DNA of 64,000 bases, taken from Spisula solida. Its lineage: Eukaryota > Mollusca > Bivalvia > Venerida > Mactridae. Below, piece after piece: positions 57,540-64,000 of this stretch. The stretch covers positions 32,630,760 to 32,694,759 of the forward strand of contig OX365947.1 in NCBI GenBank assembly GCA_947247005.1. The letters run 5' to 3'. Within the stretch, counting starts at the first letter, position 1, and each line of letters starts with the position of its first letter. The notes below the pieces were generated by a model. That model was not told where the DNA came from. It saw nothing but the letters and a program-made list of their open reading frames with translations, and did no database searches. The position numbers and the translations under genes are program-made.

Positions 57540-59818
57540 TATTAATTCTGATAATTCATTAACATTGTACTTGTTTTGTACCAAATCTTTTTACACTCAA
57601 CCACTTTTCTAATTGGTAACTTTTCAAACCCGTAATACCTTTAACTGTGATCATATTATTTGATGGCGAAAATATAAAATTTATCACATGAATGACCACG
57701 CATACTTTGGCACGTGATTTTGATTTTTAATGATTTGAGTGTTAGGACTTTAGCATACAACGTTCGTGTGCAACATATCGTCAAATAGTATGTACACAGT
57801 TTAACGTAATTAGGGTTTGAAAAGTGACCAATAAGGAAAGTGGTTGAGTGAGTAAGTATGAGGTCCTATGCTATGGGTGATATAGTTTACATGAAGCAGA
57901 TATCTTAAATTATGTTCAATGATAAAATTCCTATAATATTATCTTATCTATAAATACGACAAATCACTCAATATTGAGATCATCTGATATCATAGAAAAA
58001 TGCAAACTGAAACTGATGATTTGGAATCAAACATACAGATAGGTTAGAGACTGCAATGCGATCTTATTCAAATCATATGCTTGTGACATGATCATTGCAA
58101 TGTTAATGCACAAGCGCATAGCAACAGAAGCTACTACAGATTGAGCAAAAATGATTGCAGTTCTAGTTATACTATTTTAGTACAGTTCTGATAATGTTCA
58201 AACATTTCCCGTGCTGTTAATTATATTGAAGGGAGTGCAAAACAAAACATTCAGATATTCTCCATTCGGAAGGAAACATATTAACTTTACAGTATTCTTT
58301 ACATTGAAAACAAATTCCACCTATTTTAGTCAAAGATACGGTAATGGAAATCAGTTTATTTCCTCTATAAAACCAGTTTTTTGTCTGCACATTAATTCCC
58401 TATACATGTACATAACTTCGAAAGATAAAACTAGTGAAATTCATTTGCACAAATTTGCAGGAAAACCTTTTTTAGTTCGACATTGCTATGATGTAGTATG
58501 ATTGTATTCCCATGTTACAGTGGACAGAAGATCATTCTGTTAAATGTGACCGCTGTAAAACAAACGAGCTTGTGGAATGAAGGCGACATAGCGATACGAG
58601 ACGATTTCAACAATAGTCATTACCTTAACTGAACCGCAATTCAAATCATCAGTTCTACAAATTTTATGTTACAAATGCTTAGACAATGTCTTAATTATAC
58701 GAATGTGTTGTCTGTATACTTTATGATGCTATTCTATAAAGAATATATAACAGAATTATACAATGATTCGTTTCCAATCCGACTACAACATTATCCGTTA
58801 CTGATTAATCGGTTTTAAAATGGAATCACCTTGTGCATAGAGAGATGTCTGGTTACAGCTATAAGCATTGCTAGTGGCATTTGAAGTAATTATTACATGT
58901 TATTCAGCATAAAAGTTGCGAACTGTCTATGGAAGACTGAATTTAAGTAAACAAGAGATGTTTGTAAACACATTTGTCCCCATGACAGCCAAATAGTCAG
59001 AAATGGTGAAGGTCGCAGTGACCTTTGACCTACTGACCTCAAATCAATAGGGGTCATCTATAGTTGCTGACCAACCTCCGTGTTCAATATATGCGTAGAT
59101 TATTGTTCTCATTTCATTATCATCGCGTTAAAATAATGTATTTTATATCATTACAAACATGAACGTATTTACTACACACAATCATCTTCAATAATGCAAA
59201 CCAGTAGCATGCCCATTGTATTACCAAAGTAACACACTACCATCCCCGACGACGTAACGTACCTTTTTCATTGGTTTAACTAGTTATACAATTCCGATTT
59301 AGGTAACTTACATTCCCATATTTCTGCTAGATTAATGCAAAATATTAAGTTCTTTGGATGATGGAGTGTGAATTAAAAACTGTTTTATCAATGTTATCAA
59401 TAACGTTAAAATGTCTATGACATCACGCAAGGAAATTCATGCGACTAATAAATTGTGTACGGGACTTGATAAAACACAGCACAAACATACAGTATAAAGT
59501 AGGCTTGCGTTTAAGTGGCAAAATCAAATTTCTAAAGAGCAGCATGGCATTGAAAACGATACAGGGTTATGCAGACAGGCAATCGTAGGCACATTTCACG
59601 CAACGTCCGTCGAAATGTGCGAGGTGTTTTCATGTTGACATAAAACTATTTTATCCAGCCTTAATTCTTAACTTAGACTATATAAGATATTGCGGTAGAT
59701 ATAATGAATCATATACAATTTGAATGTTTTTGTTTATTTCCATATGAATAAAATAATTTCATTCCGGGCTTACCATTTGATAAACAAGAAAACATTAACT
59801 ACATCGCTGACGCCCGAA

Positions 59819-59826
59819 TATAAAAG
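59819..59826 (+). promoter_or_regulatory. TATA box, copy 2
   Basis: Counterpart of 47170-47177, followed by the leader at 59845-59917 with no change. Confidence 0.45.
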
Positions 59827-59844
59827 CGGTGTTTTGTGGTTCAT

Positions 59845-59917
59845 TCTCGTTCACCAGAGTATTCTTCACCAGTGATAAGTCTGGGAACTTGACTAACCAC
59901 TGATGTATGAGGATGGT
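59845..59917 (+). ncRNA. conserved leader, copy 2
   Basis: Identical to 47196-47268 by eye. See that entry for interpretation. Confidence 0.4.
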
Positions 59918-62900
59918 AGTTGTTGCGGTGTGGTGATATTTTTAAGGCATATTTTCTTGAACAAAATCGTTGTTTCATGCAATGTTTTCTGCACTTGTGT
60001 CCGAAAGGCTATAGTTTAACATGGTGTAGATCTATTTCATTGGATATTAAAATTTTTAAAACGAATTTATTAAATCGTGAATTGATCGTGAATTCAAAAC
60101 TTGGTTATACTTTACTAAGCCTATTACACATGTACATGTTTATCATAAAAATCTCTTATGTTCTCTCCATGTTCTCCCTGCATCTAACATCATAATTTGT
60201 CTGAAAAAACACGACTTACCACTAATGTATGAGTCCCATAAAACATTTCTCCTATTCTTCTCAAACTATTATATACCTAATTAAATCAAGTTACATAATA
60301 CGTCTGCAACATAATTTGTAAATTGATAATACAATCGGACTAGTAAGGCAGCACTCAACTGAAACAGCCGAGCAAAGAACACAGAAACTACACCAATCAC
60401 ATTCACACGTAATCAAAGCAGTATTCAGACTTAAACATACTAGTACCGTTTAAGCATGTTCTTTCTAAAGTCGTTGAATCATATAACCGAGCATCTGCCG
60501 TAATTCTGTGTCAGAATCCTGGTATGAAGAATATAAGATTTAGGTCACAAATAGCAACAAACGCATTCAAAGAAATACAAAATGTATTGGAATGTTACAA
60601 TGACGTCATGAATGTAGAAATCACAAAATTAAAACGACCTTACCCGTGTTGGAAACTTGTATTTATACTGATATTAAAAGTCACCTTTATACCCCAAGGG
60701 AGCGATATGAAACTGTCTCCCAGTACACAAAGTCAGTGCCGTCGTATTCTCAACAAAAACGACAATATTACATCCAACAGTGGGATCACTATAACATAAG
60801 AGCGATTAAATCACATGTAAAAGTACTGTAGAAATACATTAAACAAGTAAATGAAATTACACGGATAAATGCTAGACATTTGTGATTGAATGTCGACGAT
60901 TAACAGGAAATATGGCAGAAACCATATGCAATAGAGTTGCGGTGATCAGAAATTCAATAAAGCCAGGCTGTTTATTGTCTACATCCGCATTTAATTTAAT
61001 AAAATTTAATGCATTTCACTTTTTAAATTTATAGTATTTGGTGAATGGAAACAGCCTTTACCGCAGATCATCATACTAAATAATTTATAACCATATACCT
61101 CACATGGGAAACAGTGATACATGTAGCAAGTATGACACGTTCACGATCGCTTGGCTTAAGTGAGACAGGGAAGGCAGCACTCAACCTACCACACATACCA
61201 GGCACAATGTCCAACTGAACAAGTAAAGATCCGCCCAAGTCCAAATTGTCGAACAGTATAATGACTTATTAATTTTAGCAACCAGAATACTGACTGCCTA
61301 AGCTAAATGACACAGCTCCACAGTAAAACAACTATAATGTCTAGTTTTATCTGTCAGAAATCCTGAAATGAAGAAAGGCCCAACAAACTGTCGAACAAGA
61401 ACTAGAAATTCATGCCCTCGGGAAATTTATGTCCAGCCTCGGCGCAAGTTGAAGAAAAGCACCAACTTAAATGTGCCAAGTTAAATCTAACCACAAACAA
61501 AAATAATGAAGATTGGTCAATTGATGACAAAGTTATGGTCCGAACAAGCTTCAATTTGACCTCCAACTGTGACCTTGACCTTTGAGATAGGAACCTGGGG
61601 GTCGGGCATGACACTCCGCCAAATGGAGGCTAATATTCATGCCAAATATAAAAATATCAGTCAATGCACAACAAAGTTATGTTCCGGACAAGCTTTAATT
61701 TGACATTTGACCTCCAACTGTGACCTTGACCTTTGCTGTAGGAATCTGGGGGTTGGGCATGACACTCCGCCACATGTAGGTTAACATTCATTCCAAATAT
61801 GAGAAAGCTTAGTCAGTGCACGACAAAGTTATGCAGCCAATATCTCGAAACAATCGTTAGTTAAACGCCCTAACGAATGGTGAAAGGTTGGTTAACTAGT
61901 GACATGCGGTTTCATGGTTCAGTGAACCGCTGTATTAAATTTTGACAATAGCAACTTAATGAATCAGTTCTACAATATCATATACACAAAATTTCAAGCA
62001 GAAATATTCATATATAAAAAGGTATACAGTAAAAACACAAGCACACTTATAAGATTAAGTTTCTTTTTCGCCTATTTTATTTGGTGTAAGCACACAAAAT
62101 CACCTGTTTTTGTGATATTAATAGACATGAGTCGACGAAAGCTACGTTATTAAACCCTTTGACAACAATCAATCAAAAGCAACGAAAAGAACGATTGTCT
62201 AGTCGTCGTAAAAATACGAACTATAAAAACAAACAGGTCATTTATTCCATTACAGCAACATTGTCCATCTTCCAGCCTTAAAACATGAACCAAATGAATG
62301 TCTCAAGAAGAAATGAAACATAGCTTGTATCAAAAACGGTATGGTTACAATCAGCGCGTCTGATCTAATGATCAAATCATTTAACAGAGACCCAAGTGTA
62401 CAACAGATATTTCTCATCATGCAGCAATAGCTAGGCAGTACAAAAACAAAACCAACGTAATAAAAGTCGGATAGGAAGAAAATGGATTTTATGACGCAGA
62501 AAGTGTTGTAAAGTTTCAAGTATACTTAAAGGGATGCTGAACAATAACACCTAATCGGACAGGACAGATAACACACGAAAAAAGTAAAATGGTAGATTGC
62601 ATGTACAATAACAAACACAAGGACAACAATTCGCAAGAGGAAATGAAACTGCACAGCTACAGAAACAAAGACGGTAATTTACCCAAAGTGCTTGCCGCCC
62701 AAGTCAGCCTAACACAACTACAGTAAGAGCCAGCAGCCGAGAACTACTACACATCTCAACCCATATAGTAACACCCAGAGCCAGTAGCCGAGAACGACTA
62801 CACATCACGACCCACATAATAACACACTATAGAAAGAGTACCTGCAAAGTGGCACAAACAAAATAATAATAATGACTTAAATTAAAGAGGCAACACAGTT

Positions 62901-63635
62901 GGGCAAGCCCAGTCTTCCATGTAAACCTCTATGACGAATGATTTGTACATACACATGTTTACAAGAGTAAGCAAACAAAAAATAAATTCATGATAATACT
63001 GAAAAGAAAAAATATAGTTCATAATACAAGTGTAAATAACAAATATGTGACAATATTCACATACCGACTTCACGAAGCAAAATAATAATAATTGTGACAA
63101 TATTCACAAAGAAAATTAATTCTGTCCACCAGATTAAAACCATGTGAGGTGTGTTTTTAACGGTATTTAGTGAATTTGACAGACGTATGTTAAGGGGTAT
63201 TTTGTTTCAGATTTTTGGACCAGAGTATGCAATAGATTTTCTGCAGAATTCTAGTCTAGGTCTTGGAATTTAGAATGCATTGTTTGAATGAGATCTTAAG
63301 GATGTATTGTTACATTCAATTAATAGGTTTGACAAGTACTCGGGAAATAAATTAAGGGATTTATAGACAAATATATTTTTGATAAAATATACGGTCTTGT
63401 ATGTTCATCCATTTCAGATCAGTGAATAGGGTTTGAGTTGGTGCATCATAAGCTTATCTAAAATTATTTAGCTGCTCTTTTCTGGACTTTATGCAACCTA
63501 TTTATAATCCATCAATGCAAATGCCCCAGATAGTGCAGCAAATGAACACATGTTAATAAATAAAAAGGCACAGTGTCAAAAACGTTGACGATTGACAAAT
63601 GGATTCCGTGTAATATCAGATAGATGGTGTCCGCT

Positions 63636-64000
63636 TGTAGCATAATGGGCTAAGACTCAAAGACACCGTTTCAGTTCTACAGTTTATTCAGTTGCAGTGT
63701 ACATACAAGTCATACCTTCCAAGCGTCACTCGGCGCTCCAATTTCAACTAATCTTAACACAAATTGACTTGGCTTATATAGTGTATAGCCAGACATGTTT
63801 TACATAACATCTATAATTAGGTAAACTAATAATCGGCTTGTTCCGTGTATCATGACCCCTTTCTGTCAAAATATCAACCTTAAATTTAGCAGCTGTCAAC
63901 CCGGAGTTAACTCATATGAACTACAACATTGGTACAATGTTACACCTTATCATCTTACCAAAAAAATAATTAAAAAAAAACTACTATACTTGCATTTACT
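63636..64000. other. unique sequence after the duplication, no gene seen
   Basis: Starts tgtagcataatgggc directly at the duplication edge. No coherent frame. It could be the left edge of an element that continues beyond the window. Confidence 0.5.

Larger units (their letters stand above)
52295..63635. repeat. large direct duplication, copy 2
   Basis: Starts at tctttctgaaaa and ends at ggtgtccgct, like copy 1. It carries two extra segments: about 770 bp at 53192-53959 and about 480 bp inside the TIR element (about 54209-54716). There are also small indels, such as a 6-bp insertion near 58408 and an 8-bp loss near 61556. Confidence 0.95.

Noticed and set aside
45573..63100. Multiple frames of 60-96 codons repeated in both duplicate copies
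   Set aside because: Pairing reflects the duplication itself; where differences exist they are mostly amino-acid-changing, and no domains or splice structure support genes.
63636..63800. Start of an LTR retrotransposon at the duplication edge (tgtagc...)
   Set aside because: TG at the boundary is suggestive, but no second LTR, primer-binding site or coding domain is visible within the window.

Overview
The window is eukaryotic, AT-rich, mostly non-coding DNA from an animal, most likely a bivalve mollusc. The animal assignment rests on a spliced DEDD gene (death effector domain plus nuclear signals) and a RING/B-box/NHL TRIM gene. The bivalve assignment is inferred from the repeats: degenerate 'tgaccttgacctttga' and 'gaagattgggccataa' blocks, many tRNA-headed SINEs, and numerous short TIR elements. 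No bacterial-type operons, CRISPR arrays or viral genes were seen.

Layout. Positions 1-8.3 kb hold a five-exon DEDD ortholog on the minus strand (coding 8284 to 1527, 326 residues assembled). Its introns carry a TA-flanked MITE, an 18-bp minisatellite, an insertion with a 12-bp target duplication and a hammerhead-ribozyme-like core, tRNA-like SINE heads, and an antisense CR1/jockey-type LINE. A decayed LINE lies just upstream of its start codon. From 9.4 to 33.9 kb I find no convincing gene. This stretch is a repeat landscape: three tandem arrays (55, 16 and about 50 bp), piggyBac-like and hAT-like MITEs, a 106-bp palindrome with target duplication, and many tRNA-derived fragments. A 627-codon TRIM gene (33951-35834, plus strand) has its coding part in one exon, preceded by a splice acceptor in the 5' UTR. 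From 36 to 40.9 kb there are further MITEs, a full tRNA-headed SINE and two small exon-like reading frames of unknown identity.

The last third is dominated by a large direct duplication: 40921-51031 and 52295-63635, separated by 1.26 kb. In stretches compared by eye the copies are about 97% identical. Copy 2 is longer by about 1.2 kb, mainly from two segments of roughly 770 and 480 bp. Each copy carries the same MITEs and a TATA box followed by a leader that recurs elsewhere in the window. The paired reading frames do not show convincing protein-level constraint. Divergence and indels of this size also fit two alleles placed in tandem by an assembler.

The two genes are not functionally linked by position. 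DEDD is expected to act in the nucleus in apoptosis and transcriptional control; the TRIM protein is a likely cytoplasmic E3 ubiquitin ligase. The most unusual items are the hammerhead-like insertion in the DEDD intron, the recurrent TATA-plus-leader motif, and the large duplication.
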